Positions 11,992 through 24,312 of a stretch of DNA of 64,000 nucleotides are shown piece after piece. Made by a program: the position numbers and the translations under genes. The stretch is from positions 52,871 to 116,870 of the forward strand of contig DF240477.1 in assembly GCA_000507305.1 (NCBI GenBank). Direction: 5' to 3'. A model generated the notes under the pieces. That model was not told the origin of the DNA. It saw only the letters and a list, made by a program, of their open reading frames with translations, and did not search any database. Within the stretch, counting starts at the first letter, position 1, and every line of letters begins with the position of its first letter. Origin of the DNA: Breviolum minutum Mf 1.05b.01. Its lineage: Eukaryota; Sar; Dinophyceae; Suessiales; Symbiodiniaceae.

Positions 11992-12111
11992 AGGGATAAA
12001 GAGGGGTACACTGTCAAACGCTATGACGAGAAAGATTTGCCCATGGATATGTACACGGTTGAATTAGAACTGGACACAGTGAATACAACAAGTACAAGAG
12101 ATCTTGAAAAA
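11992..12111 (+). CDS. Possible plus-strand exon
   Basis: After an AAAAG a 40-codon plus-strand frame reads RDKEGYTVKRYDEKDLPMDM, then YTVELELDTVNTTSTRDLEK, followed directly by a strong GTGAGTTCC donor-like site. Composition is better than the overlapping minus frames, which are hydrophobic shadows. It would be one of very few plus-strand exons here, only 28 bp from a minus-strand terminal exon, so a convergent gene pair is possible but unproven. The open frame continues past the donor to a TAG near 12234. Confidence 0.35.
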
Positions 12112-14344
12112 GTGAGTTCCAAGAGGATAAGGATTACAACAGGAAGCCCAAGAAATTGTCGACTGAGCTCTGATGGGATGAGGGCAGAGCTTGCAAGTGC
12201 TAAGGCCGATGCCAACGCTCTTGGATTCTTTTAGCTGCAGATTGGCGTCTTTTTCGCCAGCGCCGCATTTGGAATTGGAGAAGAAGAACCTCATTCGATT
12301 CCAAATGCCAGATGAAGAAAAGTGCAGAAACTGCCACTACGAGAGAGAGAGAGAGACAGAGAGGGAGAAGAATTGTGCTGACTGCACAGGCAAAGAATAA
12401 ACCTGCTACAATGGGCAGCTGCTTCAAGATACCAGAGAAACAAGCTGCAAAGGCAGGTTTTCAAAAACAGCTGCCTTGCTCTGCAAGTCTTACGTAAATT
12501 CCAGTTTAACTCCTACAATTCAAGCTTCGGTTGTGAGGCTTCCAGTATCTTCATCTTTCTGCAAAGATAGAGTCGTTGTCAATTGGTATGAGCAGCAAGA
12601 TCCAAAAATGCAGGATCGCAAAGCTTTCCAACATTGAAAACCAATCTGGCTTACCTTCGAGTGGGGGGCACAACGAGCCAGCACGCAAACAGAAAGAAGC
12701 TAGAACAAAATGAGAGAAAGACAAAAAGATGGAAACAATATGAAGCAACACCCAATGCGAACAAAAACGATCCAAACACAACCGCTGGTTACAACCACAT
12801 AATGAAGATGACGACAGAAAACGACAACGATAACCACTGCCACCACCACCGACGACCACAACCACGACACGACCACGACCACTCCGGCGACCAAGGCAAC
12901 AATGGCGACCACGACGATCACAACAATCAGAAGCATCACAACCACAACCACAAAACAACAGCAACAGTAGCAACAGCAACAGCAACGACCACAACAACGA
13001 CAACAGCAACAACGACAACAAACACAAACAATCCCACCTACAAGAGACAAAAACAGCAATGACAGCCATGCTTGGTGTTGTGACAAAACGCCACGCGCCT
13101 TTTGGGCGAATGAGCTCTCGAATTTTTGGTACACTACGTACGCTTACATTGTGACCCCAAGTGAGGAATTTCCATAAGGCCCAAGGTACTGCTTTGAGCT
13201 GCAAACGAGCCTTTGCCTGTTGCTGTCTCCATGCCCTTTGCACCTTTGTTTAGCCAGCATGCCACACTCAGATCGAGCATGGCGTAGCTGTGTTAGCCAC
13301 ACGAAGCCAAATGACTTGTAGAATTGTCACTGAAATTAACAAAACACTCTCAAGAAACATGAAAACCACGGAACTTATGCATTGCTCCTGTCACTCTGGG
13401 CAAATGATGTCAAGCGCCTTTGCCGCATGATGTTCCAAGCAAAGTGCATTGGCACGTCTTGCTACCTGAATTCATGTGAAGCCAAAGCAAGAAGCCATCC
13501 TTTCTCCAATCATGGCCAATCACGAAAGAGGCCATACTTCAAATCCTACCTCTTGTGCATCCATCATGTTCAGCAAATGTGCCCGGCTTCGCCCTGGGCA
13601 GCACAGGGGTCAGAAGGAACCAAAACTTCCGACTCCCTCCGAACCAGCTTCTATTGGCCTTCCCGACGCTCACCTTCTAGTTCCTTGATGTGGGCAGCCT
13701 GGCAGTGTGGGAACTCAAGAACCAAATTGCAGTATATCATATCCTACAAGCTGAACCGAAAAGAAGCGCTTTCAATCAACAGTGCAGGCATAGACGGGAG
13801 AGTTTTGAACAGAAAACGCAAAATCATTTAGGATTTGTACAACACAGCTCATCTGCCCGCAGCGCATGACGTAGTAAAGAACCCCAGTGCCAGCACCAAA
13901 ATGCACACACAATTGACAAGTCACAACACTCAGAGAATGCGACGAAGAGCATCGAAAAGGTTCAACATAAGGTGCCAAAACCGGGTTCTTTCACCCTCAA
14001 CATGTAACTGTAAAGCATCCCTGGCCAGCCATGTCCACGTAAGCAGTGTTTAATGTGTTTTATGTGATAGGTTTGCAGGCAGAATGACCGAAAACATCAT
14101 TCTCTCCACCTAGGAAGATGGACTGCATGAACTCAGCGGTCTTGATCCAAACACTTAGGAAAACGTGGGGGTTCTTTGAATTGGATCTATTCCTAGCCAA
14201 GACAACAAAATGCAAAGTGTGATCAAAGCAATCTTTCAGCATGGAGAACTTTAACCTGTGTGACTCACCTGTCTGACTGAGGCAAAAGTCAATGACATAT
14301 TGCTCACGGTGTGCATAACAAGAAAGAAACATGGCACATCATAG
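12112..14344. other. No confident gene; (GA)n and CAA/CGA/ACC low-complexity tracts
   Basis: A (GA)n tract lies at 12342-12366 and an irregular CAACGA/ACCACC/ACAACG-rich block at about 12790-13050. The long ORFs across it (230 and 144 codons on minus, 142 on plus) are low-complexity products. A Lys/Glu-rich minus frame near 12230-12290 might be an exon but could not be bordered. Confidence 0.5.
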
Positions 14345-14500
14345 CCTGCTCATGAAGGTGCTGCTTCAAGAGCTCAATGTCAGCCTCCTTGGAAACAGCC
14401 TCCAGGTGTGCGGTTGAAAGGACCTTGCCACTCCGCAAAACAAAGGCGGCCAAAGCTCCTGCGACTCCGCCCAGACAACCTTGGCTCAAACCAATCCTCT
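14345..14500 (-). CDS. Exon candidate, Ala/Leu-rich helical segment
   Basis: The minus-strand frame reads RIGLSQGCLGGVAGALAAF, then VLRSGKVLSTAHLEAVSKEA, then DIELLKQHLHEQ. It has convincing helical composition: a small-residue hydrophobic stretch followed by charged helices. A possible GC donor (CAG/GCTATG) follows HEQ, and several AGs are available as acceptor. Plus-strand frames over the same place look like shadows. Family unknown. Confidence 0.5.
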
Positions 14501-15104
14501 GCCGATACTTTCCACGAGTCAACACTTTTGTGCACCTGCCACATCTGCCACATCTGCTATGCTTCTGTCATTGTTGTGGCCCGCACTTGGCGCAACTTCT
14601 CTGCAGCACTGGCCTTCAGGGCCTGCCACCAACGAGTGTTCGATCAATTCAGAGCAAGCAAGCCCAACCAGCTTCATGTTATTCATGTTTTCATGCATTC
14701 ATACGGTCTGCCAAATAATTGATGCAAGACTTTCTCAGGGAAGGTGAAAAGCAACTCAAAGCCAAACATTGAAAGGCAAAAAATCCTATGAATCCACAGT
14801 GCAGTCGAAATCCTTCAAAAAAAATGCAGCAAGCAGCAATGCGAATCCGCCGGTCTTGCCGGCGTGTGCAATGGGAAGGGGCTTTGTGTTTTTGATTGTA
14901 GAGGCTGTGCTATGGATCAGAATTGTCTTCTGGCATATCTCTGGTTTGTCTAAAGCTTAAAGAGACCCACCCAAAACACTTGCAAGACAATATTTCTAGC
15001 TACTTATGCATAATTAATTAATTCCTCATAATTATACTTATATGCTGACGTTGAGTAGTGATTGGTGAAGGTGTAGGATCTAAAGTGAGCTCCCTCCCCA
15101 AAGG

Positions 15105-15942
15105 GGGTAGTAAATAAAGTGGTCCACCTAGTACGCTTTTTGGGGAGAAGTAGTAAACAAAGATTTCCTATTTCCTTTCCTTTTATTTCTCATTCATGTC
15201 CCATTCATTCCCGTTTCGCTTCCTATTTATTCCTATTCATTTCTTTTTCATTCCCTTTTTGATTACCTTTAATTAATTTCTTTTGTTTTCCTTTCATTGA
15301 CCTGAGAATTCACCAAATCCGAAAAGGTATATGATGATTGTTTGCTTTTTCAAATCTCTTATTGGGAAAGATTCATTTCAAGCCCAAGGTTAGCCCACAG
15401 GAGCTCCAAATAGAGGGGTAGTAAATAAAGTTTGGGGCTTGGAAGCCTAATCATTTCCATTAATTTCCGTTCATGTCCATTCGTTTCCTGTTCATTTCTA
15501 GTTCTTCCTATTCATTGCCTATCAATTTTCTTTCAATTTCTATTCATTCCTATCCATTTCTTTTTCATTTCCTTTCCTTTCCAAAATTATTCGGAAAAAG
15601 TGATTCATGAAGTAATAAATACAGATTTGGGCTTGGCTGATGTGTTGATAGAATCAAAACGTAATTGGGAAATGAAAGGAAATAAAATGAAGTGAATGGA
15701 AATGGAAAGAAATGAAATGAAATGAAAGGAAATAAAATGATGTGAATGGAAATGAAAAGAAATGAAAGGAAAATGATGGCAAATGAAAGGAATAAAAGCG
15801 AAAGCAGCCAGCCAACACGACATAATAATCCAATAATCCAATACATAATCAATCACAAATGAAGATCCCTTACGTAATCAATTGAATAAAGTCTATTTCC
15901 TACCCCCAAATGTTTGTGGGGGAGGAAGGGGGGTTATTAATC
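15105..15942. repeat. Dispersed element copy 1 with pyrimidine/purine mirrored arms
   Basis: It starts with a GGGTAGTAAATAAAGT motif at 15105 and again at 15415, and ends near GGGGGGTTATTAAT at 15937-15950. The left and middle parts are TTTCC/CATTTCC-rich (about 15165-15590). The part at 15655-15800 is GGAAATGAAA-rich, so the two halves are approximately reverse-complementary in word content. The same start motif, an AGCAGCCAGCCA motif and the GGGGGTTATTA end recur in order at 36299-36900. ORFs here are low-complexity. Confidence 0.6.
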
Positions 15943-16186
15943 ACCTCCACACATTGTATCTATTGAAATAAAATGAACAAAACAAACCACTGGTTTTGCC
16001 TTATTCAGTTCTTTTCACGCCCAAAAATATCTCTGATGTTCGGGCTCTCGTTTAGCGTCACTACCGCTGGCAAGCGATACGGGATACTATGCTGCTGATG
16101 GTGTTGCGGATGCTGCTGTACCGTGGACTTGCTGCCGATATGCTGCCGATGATGGCTTTGCGGACAGAGTTGTGGACGGAGTACAC

Positions 16187-16270
<84 letters not shown>

Positions 16271-16272
16271 CG
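16187..16272. repeat. Compound (GAC)n(AAC)n microsatellite
   Basis: About nine GAC repeats run directly into about seventeen AAC repeats on the plus strand. The same order recurs at 33372-33466 and, reversed, at 11530-11580. Poly-Asp/Asn and poly-Val/Leu ORFs are artefacts. Confidence 0.9.
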
Positions 16273-17990
16273 ACGGCAACGACAACAACGACATCGAGCA
16301 CAACGACAACAGTGGACAAATCGGGAGACAGTTCCTGAACATAGACCAAGCAAAGCATTTCTATGTAGCACCTGCGACATCCTCTGGCACCACATGATGC
16401 AAGAGATTCTCAACGTTAGCTTCAAGAGCCTCTGATGCAACAGCTGCCTCTTCTCCGTTCCGAACTGCCTGTACCAACATGATGACCGAGATGGGTCTGC
16501 GTAAGTTGACTTGAGTTGAGAGTGGCTCTTGCACCAGCATTTTCAAGCACAACAAGCTTCACCCAAGTAAGGGAGCCCGTGCCTTTCTACGCGCCTGACC
16601 AGTGAAAACACGTCCAATCTCGTAAATCTGTCAGTGACTGCTGAGGCCCTTGCTTCTACAACAGCTTCGGACACAATCGTGAGGGCATCTACGGCCTCGC
16701 GGCTTCCAAATTGCTTCACACAAGACCTTCCCCAAAGTGGCTTTGGGATGCTTTGAGATGGTCGGATGGTCGGATGGTCTTTGTTGTTTGTGCCTTGATT
16801 TGTTTATGGAATGCTCCTGTCAGGTCGGGAATAATATCCTTGCCTCGTCTCTCGTTGGTGGTCCATACGTAGTTGTTCTGCAGACTTTTCCACCCTAAGT
16901 GCCTACCTCTTTCCTGTCCGTTTTCCTCTCCAGAGATTTTCCCTCTCCACTTCCTTTCTGACCTTACCCTTTAGTTTCAAAAGCAAAAGAAGACAGGTTG
17001 TTGACGAGTAGCCATCAGTTGTTGAGAAACTCCAAAATAAATGAACCTGTTTGCTAAGTCATTGGCAAGCCCCCATCTTGCGAAACACATGTCTTTACTC
17101 TGGCCACCAAACACTCAATTATATTAAACTACACTGTGCTGAAAATAAATGGAGTACCTTTCCCCCCCGAAAGGTAATTTAGTATAGAGGGCCAAGGGAA
17201 CCTATAAACCAAGAGTTGCGCAAGCTACTTTCTAGGTGGTAGACCCCCTAGGAAAAAGTTGAGTTGTAGAGCTGGTCACTGCAAAATGAGCTTTTGTCAT
17301 ATTACTTGCTCAACCTTTGGCAAATCCCAAAGGCATGGGCCAATGCCACCAAATCACAGCACAGTCAAGTCAATATTCACAGTGGGGTTGCATCAGAATC
17401 CCATAAGCAAGTAATGCCAACAGGCACGGATCTGCAAGGGTAGTGTTCAATTTTGCTACACACATGATTCTAATGGCAGTCAAACCCGAAGACTGTAAAA
17501 CCCTGTAGGCACGCAACAAAACAAACAACACCGAAAAAATCTCATCTTTCTGGATTATAGCTTTATTGGTACTTTATTGTATGAACTCTGTAGGCACGCA
17601 GGATGCCACAACTTTATGTGGCCTGCCACGACTTGGGTCTAAGACCAATACCTTCCAGCTAGCTTCAGACCTTCTGAATTCACAGATTGAAAATTAAACA
17701 AAAATCTATGTATATACACTGTTCACCCACGTTGGTGTCACCCCCACTTCTCCCCCAATCGTTCTCAAGAACATGTATTTACGAAGTTTTCTGTCAATAT
17801 GGGCACCTTCAATCCGCTTGGAGGTGAACTTCCCATCAAGTCCTGGTGAACCGGAGCCGCCAAAGTCTCACTCAGCCTTCATGTCATTTAATCTTCCACC
17901 ATAGCTGTAGTATGTATGAATCAGAATAACTCGTGAAACTGCTGAACCTGTAGAGGACCATGGATTTTTTTTCTCTATATAGTTCCTCCC
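16273..17990. other. No supported gene
   Basis: No frame has convincing composition plus splice sites. A CTGTAGGCACGCA sequence occurs at about 17504 and again at 17588, a short direct duplication. Otherwise it looks like unique intron or intergenic DNA. Confidence 0.45.
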
Positions 17991-18084
17991 AGAGCTCAAC
18001 TGGCGGAGACCATGCACTTGGCATGCTGGACCTTACAGAAAGCACAAAAATAGCACACAAGAATGGTCGAACAGAAACTCAAAC

Positions 18085-18220
18085 AGTCTATTTGCCTTCT
18101 AAAAATCACGATTGTTGCTTCGTCAAAAAGGTAGGACTGAGCCGTCTGCTCCAGAATCTCCAGCCTGCCTCGAAGGACATCAATTGAATCCGAGTGAGAA
18201 CTCACCTGGCGTGGCCAAGT
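18085..18220 (-). CDS. Exon candidate, helical segment
   Basis: The minus-strand frame reads SSHSDSIDVLRGRLEILEQT, then AQSYLFDEATIVIFRRQID. It looks like a charged helix followed by a strand. A good donor, CAG/GTGAGT, lies at its upstream side and might instead end a short preceding exon (reading VRILGHA). Real borders are therefore uncertain. Family unknown. Confidence 0.42.
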
Positions 18221-18469
18221 ATTCTGACGGCCTTGCAAACCGAAAATAGTCACCACAAGGCATTATTGCATCAGAGTGCGGCCTGCTGCTTGAGATTTGG
18301 AATCACTTGTCCTGCAAGTGGCTGCAAGTGCAACATCTTCACTCCTACAACTTGCCAGCACACAGGAAGTGTTCAGAAGGCGTCCGTTTCTGGAGAACAG
18401 GCTCAACGTGTGGTGCCTTGGGAAAATAAATACTCAGGACAATACACTGACAGACACTAAGTCAGCCCC

Positions 18470-18745
18470 AGACAAATGCGTCATCAGCATTTGCACTTCT
18501 GAGTGATCCTGAAAAAGTGCATGGTCAAGAATGAAAAGAGAACGGATTCGACTGCAAAATGCGAGAAGAACAATTCCCTCAAAGGCCTCTGGTAAGGGAG
18601 GCAAACTCAGCACTTTGGCCAGGACATTCTTGTCGATCCGCCGCTGAAGGAGACTGCAAAAGTGCTGATCCTCCGGCTCCTTTTTGCTCTGTTCAAGTTC
18701 ATCCTCGGTGGACGAAAGATCACCAAAGCCAAGGAACACAGAAAA
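18470..18745 (-). CDS. Exon, acidic then Leu-rich segment
   Basis: The minus-strand frame is open for about 100 codons. It reads GFGDLSSTEDELEQSKKEPE, then DQHFCSLLQRRIDKNVLAKV, then LSLPPLPEAFEGIVLLAFCS, and continues with SLFILDHALFQDHSEVQML. Composition is convincingly coding: an acidic linker followed by amphipathic helices. A GTGTCTG after GADL could be the donor. Family not recognised. Confidence 0.52.
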
Positions 18746-20160
18746 CCGTTGGTTTAGGAAAGCAAGAAATGATCTGTCTCGCCTGCACAGGAGACAGGTT
18801 GCCTTAGGTTTCCAAAAAATATCATGTCTTGTTTGCCTTGTGGGACCATCTCCAGCGCACGCTCTCAGTTCTTTGTTTTACACACAGCTAGGGGCACGGG
18901 CTTCAGACTGTTTTTCTGTGTTTGCAAGGTTGAAATCGGAAGCTGGGATTTGAGACGCAGCAGAAAGGTTGATTCCCAGCATGCGAGAGAAGGTGTGCAA
19001 AAGTTACGGGAGGGGCCCCCTGCACTAGGGTTAGCCATATCTGAGGACAAACAATTTGATCACTTGATAGTAGGATTTTAACGGACAGGAAATGCAATGA
19101 AAGGTCTGGCACCAGCCCAGAAACGAGTATAGATATATATATATATAAATACATTGTGGAAAAAGAGTTGACAGACATAGCAGCATGAAATTCAGCGATC
19201 TCGGATCTCGGTCTAGCAGATTACCAACAGCGAGGTTTGCTGAGGGACCAACACAAATGATATCCTTTTCTGAATTACAAGTTGTGGGGGTGTTAACCAC
19301 TGTCGCGAAGAAGACAAGCAATTAGTCTTCCAACTACCTCTGAAAAGAAGGATCACCTCAGCTACTCACGTATTTTGAATCCAAGCGTGTGTGAAGCCTT
19401 TGCTCGCTTCAGGGCAGGACGCTTGACGAGCTATTAATTTTTGTTTGAAATAACGGCTTTCGTGATGGCCGTAGGCTTAGTAGGAATAGGGAGTAGTAGT
19501 CGGAGTGTGTAGGGTAGTAGGACTTATAGAGTTGCTGCTGTTGCAATACCAATCTTGCTCCTTGCTCTCATCATCTCATCCTAATCCATTTACAGTATAT
19601 GCACGTTCTAGTCCTAGTTTTGGTTAATTGTATCAAACCCTTTACCACAAATAGAGCACACCTTTTCGATGCTAGCCCCCCCAATGCCATTTTACAGCAG
19701 CACCCATCCCCAGCGTATTCCACCGTCACTTCGTTGCCGGAATCGCTATCAACCAACCTCTTTTGCGACAAAAAAAGTTAGGAAAGAACTTCGTTTCAGG
19801 CAGCGCGGATGTGGATCTGTTGTGAACATCCAATCGCTTTGTCCTATCAAGCGAGTACATTTTTCATGTTGCAACTGACGGTTTTTGTCAACAGGCGGAG
19901 CTTACTTTGAGGCTCCAACAATTTTCCTGCGTACCTGACGTACCTGATCATCTGTGACACTAACATTTTGCGTGGCACTCTGCAAAGCGACTAAGTTGTT
20001 TGGTGCACCAGGCAGCAGTTCCATAGCCTTCGGGCTTGGAAGAGTAGACTGGACGGCCGTTTGTAGATCAAAATGTATGTATGGAAACAGAAAAATCCGT
20101 TTCTAGGTGGGCAAGCAAGGGTGTGAGCTATATGTATGTATGATTATATCCTCTCTTATA
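18746..20160. other. No supported gene
   Basis: The longest ORFs (85-96 codons) lack consistent composition. A (TA)n tract lies near 19133-19150. Probably intron. Confidence 0.4.
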
Positions 20161-20164
20161 ACTT

Positions 20165-20397
20165 ATATCGTTCGCTTGCACAGCACAACGCCTCACAGAA
20201 GCGAGCAAATTTGCGTTGGTCAGGCAAGCCTAGGGAGAGATGAAGAAGCATCGTGCACAGAGGATGCTCCGCTTGACCAACTGAATGAAATGCCAACAAG
20301 CGAGCTGAATCAAGGCCTTGACTACCCAAAGCAAGCCCGAGCAGTGCACCAGAAAACACAGAACCCAATTGATCAGTGGCAAATGCTTTGGGCAACC
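20165..20397 (-). CDS. Exon candidate, strand ambiguous
   Basis: The minus frame reads LPKAFATDQLGSVFSGALLG, then LALGSQGLDSARLLAFHSVG, then LLHLSLGLPDQRKFARFCE, which resembles helical-repeat protein. The plus strand is also open for 157 codons with acidic, Gln-rich composition. I lean to minus because the neighbouring exons are minus-strand, but the sequence alone does not decide. Confidence 0.35.
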
Positions 20398-21503
20398 TGC
20401 CCTACTGATATGAACATGGAAACTGATCCTATTGACAACTTCCTTATGAAAGAGATGCTTTTAGCCTCACCTTTCAATCCTGTTTTTCAACATTGCTTAT
20501 CAGGAGATCTTAGTCCCTGGCCCCAGCAAACCCCACGCTTTTCCATCCAAGATAGGACATCAGACAAAGAATGGGCCTAGTGCAGCAAGTCATCTAAACC
20601 CGCTAAACGAAGGTTTGAGTCCGCAAAGTCACCTGTCCCCCCGGTCCATACGAAATCAAACGACCAAATAAAGGAGCCTCCTCCCCTATCTTGTCTGCAA
20701 GCAGGGCCACATCAAGCCCTTCATCTGACCTCAATTTCACAGTGTGGAATCCACAAGAAACACAGCTGCATTAGATAGGTGACTGTCGACCGCTGCCAGT
20801 GTGAGCCACCACATTGCCTTTTTGATTGCATTCCAAGCAGTGCGAAGGAATGCAGACAAATTCTTCGCCGACGGCTCGGATGATTTGTCAACCCGTGGCC
20901 ACAGCTCCAGCAAGCAAATGGCAAATTGCTCTGAATGAGCATTTGCAAGACGGTGTCAAGCACTTGCAGACGGCCCTTTTCTCACGGCAGCAACACTCTT
21001 CTGCACATTGTAATTATGTAAATAGCAAAATGTCAAAGAAAAACACTGGCGGTCCGCAGTCTGAATTCCAAATATGTCAGCATGCAACATCATCTGCATT
21101 CATCTGCTCCAAAGTCTTAAGTGCAGACAGCACTGCACACTTGACGTTGGCTGCATTTGCAGAATCTCTTTGCTTGCCGAAAGAAGATTAAAAAACGAGA
21201 AGATCGATGAAAAAACGGGAAGATCGTCACTACACAGTTGATAAGTCAAAGTCTGCGTACAACCACATGGCTTACAAGCGGCCAGTGGCTACAACCTCTT
21301 GTTGGTCTCCCTCTTTTAAAGATGGACCTAGCCCGAGAAGTTCACTTGCAGGAGGCAAACTTCAGTGTCTCCGATGCAGTCACAGCAAAAAACACAGCAC
21401 TCTGTAGGTCAGCTATCTATGGAATCCATGTTTACTTGAATTAGAGGTTGAAGACCAACATATGCAGGCTGGGAAGTGACTGCTGTGTGCAAGAATCTCA
21501 TAC

Positions 21504-21649
21504 ACACATAGGATGGTGCTTGAGGGCGAGAGTCAAAACTTCTGCCATGTGTGATCTGCCTTCCATTTCAGCCCACTCAAGTGCTGTTTGCCCATGAGCG
21601 TCCTTGCGTACTCGCCCCGACAGAAACTGATCGGTTGTCTTAGTGCAAG
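21504..21649 (-). CDS. Ankyrin-repeat exon 3
   Basis: A 146-bp minus-strand exon follows a TTCAG acceptor and ends at a GTATGAG donor, entering with two bases and leaving in phase 0. It encodes CTKTTDQFLSGRVRKDAHGQ, then TALEWAEMEGRSHMAEVLTL, then ALKHHPMC. The DAHGQTALEWAEMEGRSHMA stretch matches the ankyrin pattern (D..G.TAL..A...G....). It continues the ankyrin series encoded at 24.3-24.8 and 23.0 kb. Confidence 0.68.
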
Positions 21650-22958
21650 CTGAACTCAATGGTCCAACACACCCAACTAACCCTTCACCCAAACCTTTGC
21701 CAACAGGCTGTTTTGTTAGTCCTTCTTAGTCCTTTGCATAGTTGGCTTTGAGGATTCTAGACTTTGGGAGAGGGGGTCTCCGGCCAACGAAAACACCCCC
21801 TCCCGCCCTTTGTAAATGTACCTGCAAATTGAGACATGTAATGAAAACATGTCATGCATGCGGACACTTGGTGTGTCAATGTTTGTTGCAAGTGTGTTTC
21901 CGAGAGTGGAAGTCCGACAAGAAGCTTGGTTGGGGGTTTTGTTTTTTTTTGGTGTTGGTGCTTTAGTTCTAGAGTTTGCGCTTTGACTTTGGTGGTGACA
22001 GTTTCCTTATCTGGAAGTTCGTCACTGGGCTTGTTTGCCTTTGTTTGAATGTGGTCCGGGTCGAGTGTTTTGCTGGTCAACTTTGAAGTCACACCCATGA
22101 CATGCAACAGGAACGACATGTCTCAAATCAAAACCATTGAAAATCATTTAGCCTGACGCATGCCATTGACTGCCCTCAACTGATGTTGAAAAAGATGTTG
22201 ATCATGTCTGGAACGGCAGCGCATGCAATCGTAAAGAGCGCTCACATATGCGACCAACAAACAAATGGGTGACGTCAGCAGTAATGTTGGAAAAACCAGA
22301 AAAGCACAACAAATATCAACCACCAAGGACATCTGATGGAATCCAACTCCCACCCAACAACCTCCCACAACTAGGGACAAATGCGGGACACCCAATGCAT
22401 CCGAGGGGAGGCGCTGCGCCCTCCCCCTAACCCCCCTCCAGCTTCCCCTTATTTTTAAGGTTGCCTCCTCTCACGCCACACTACCAGCATGAACAACTGT
22501 AGTAGCACGAAGACAAAGAAAATAAATTAGAAGAAAACGAAGAAAACGGAAAAAAACAAGAAACGAAACAAGAACATGCGGGGACACCAATGCCGGGACA
22601 AATCTGACCCACAGGGAGACCCACCAATCTGCCACCACCCATGAACAACAAGGACAACCGCAGCGACAGATGGGGGGACACCAAATGAGAGGCACACGAA
22701 GACAAAGAAGGAAAAACAAGAAGAAGAAAAAAAAACATGAGGAACGAAAAAACACCCCCTACCAGGGAAGGAAAAACATCCATAACGGGAGAACCCTCCG
22801 GAACCCGGCTCAAACCTCTTTCCGAATTCCTTCACAACCTTCCAAGACCCCCGGAACCCTCCAAATACCCATTTGTCCCGGCTTTCGTTGGGGAATAATG
22901 AGTGGACAAATCATGTACTGGACGGAACTGGGAGAATTGCAGAATCCCACCTAGCAAC

Positions 22959-23090
22959 TTTTGGCTCGGTCCTGACAATGCAAGTTTGCTCGAGCTTCAA
23001 GGAGAATCTTCAGCGAGGGAATGCTCCCAATTGCAGCAACCAGAATCAGAGGTGTCATTCCGTCCTTGTTGCAACGCTCGATATCAGCAC
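22959..23090 (-). CDS. Ankyrin-repeat exon 2
   Basis: A 132-bp minus-strand exon begins after CCCAAG and ends before GTTGCTAG, with phase 1 in and out. It encodes ADIERCNKDGMTPLILVAAI, then GSIPSLKILLEARANLHCQD. GMTPLILVAAIGSIPSLKIL is a good ankyrin helix pair and KILLEARANL the typical end. Joined to exon 1 (ending in WRP plus one G), it restores the usual GADI start of a repeat, which supports both borders. Longer ORFs in other frames are shadows. Confidence 0.68.
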
Positions 23091-24312
23091 CTTGGGATTG
23101 AGGTCAGTGGGGCATTTCATCTCAGTGAAAAACAAAGCGCTCAGGCTCAAATGCGAATGCCAGAAGAACCGAGAAATCCAGCAGGAATGGACCAGGGTTT
23201 GCATGATTTTTGCTAAGGGTCTCCGAGTCTCCCCTCAATTTGTTCAAATCAACTGTTGATATCTGTTCAAGGATTCATATTGGCGCAAAGCATTGATTTC
23301 GTTTACCTTGCTGAGACAAGGCTTGGAACAACAAAAGCTACAAAAGATATGGAAAAATATTAGAACTCATTACAAACAAATGTTGCGAACGGATTTGAGG
23401 GATTCGCATTGAAAAGCTATTTTTGGGCACTCCGCACTTTATGTGGGATTTTTGTGATCATGTCCTTCTGATGACCCTAGCGTGGCTGCAAAGCCCTCTA
23501 ACATCAACAAAACAGTGACTGGACTCCGTATACGCGGCAGTGGCATTGGTTCTTTTGGGTTGTTAAGTCTTGCAGCCCATCACCGCGCATGTGAATGTGC
23601 TCCGCCCTGACAATATGAGCAAATGCTCAAACGTAATCTGAAAGTACTGCAAGCATACACTGCAGCCGTATACTCGTAAAGCTCAGACTGACCGAACTTT
23701 TTGCAACATAACATACCGTAACATACCTCGTATATAAGGGTCAATCTATTTCTTTGATGGAAAACAGTGCTTTCGCCAAAAGTTGGCAAACTCCATGCTC
23801 AACTTTCTCGAGACATCAGGCCCTTGACAAATGACACATGTGCGACAGTCAGAATTCATTCTGTCGCGGTTGCACATTCAGATTTGGTGCTTTTGCTTCA
23901 GTTTTGGTCCTTGCTCACCTTCATCAACCAGTTCTGACGACTAAGGGCTCGCTCCACATAGCCTAGAAACAAGTCTGCAGCCATCCGCAATTTAAGCCAC
24001 CTACTTAGCTTCACAGGATATGGAAGGCCGTGATATTGTCACGGGAAGAACAGAGTCAATGCCTTCTTTCCTTTCGTGGCAAGCATGAATGCACGCACGT
24101 ACACAGACTAGACATATATTCGTCATTTGTCTGCATATCTTTTCGCCAAATGACTAGCCAAAAAAAAACTACTTGTGCCATCTCAAGAAAAAAAGATCTT
24201 CGCAAAGGAAGCCCCTTGCATGAATTGTACAACTGAAATATTCTCGTATGCTGTGTGATTGTCTGTCACTGCACAGTCAACAATCGCTCAAGACAACAAA
24301 CTTGCATAAGAC
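23091..24312 (-). other. Intron between ankyrin exons 1 and 2
   Basis: About 1.2 kb without a supported coding segment, bounded by a GTCTTATG donor and a CCCAAG acceptor. This long intron contrasts with the 37-300 bp introns of the 45-63 kb region. Confidence 0.55.

Noticed and set aside
12551-13243. 230-codon minus ORF with poly-Val/Leu/Cys, 142-codon plus ORF
   Set aside because: Low-complexity CAA/CGA/ACC sequence read in several frames; no splice or composition support outside it.
16005-16440. ORFs of 90-117 codons with homopolymer amino acids
   Set aside because: Products of the (GAC)n(AAC)n repeat.
20107-20580. 157-codon plus ORF starting with ATG
   Set aside because: Start region contains TAT/GTATGTATG low-complexity sequence and the strand disagrees with neighbours; kept only as an alternative to the minus-strand candidate.
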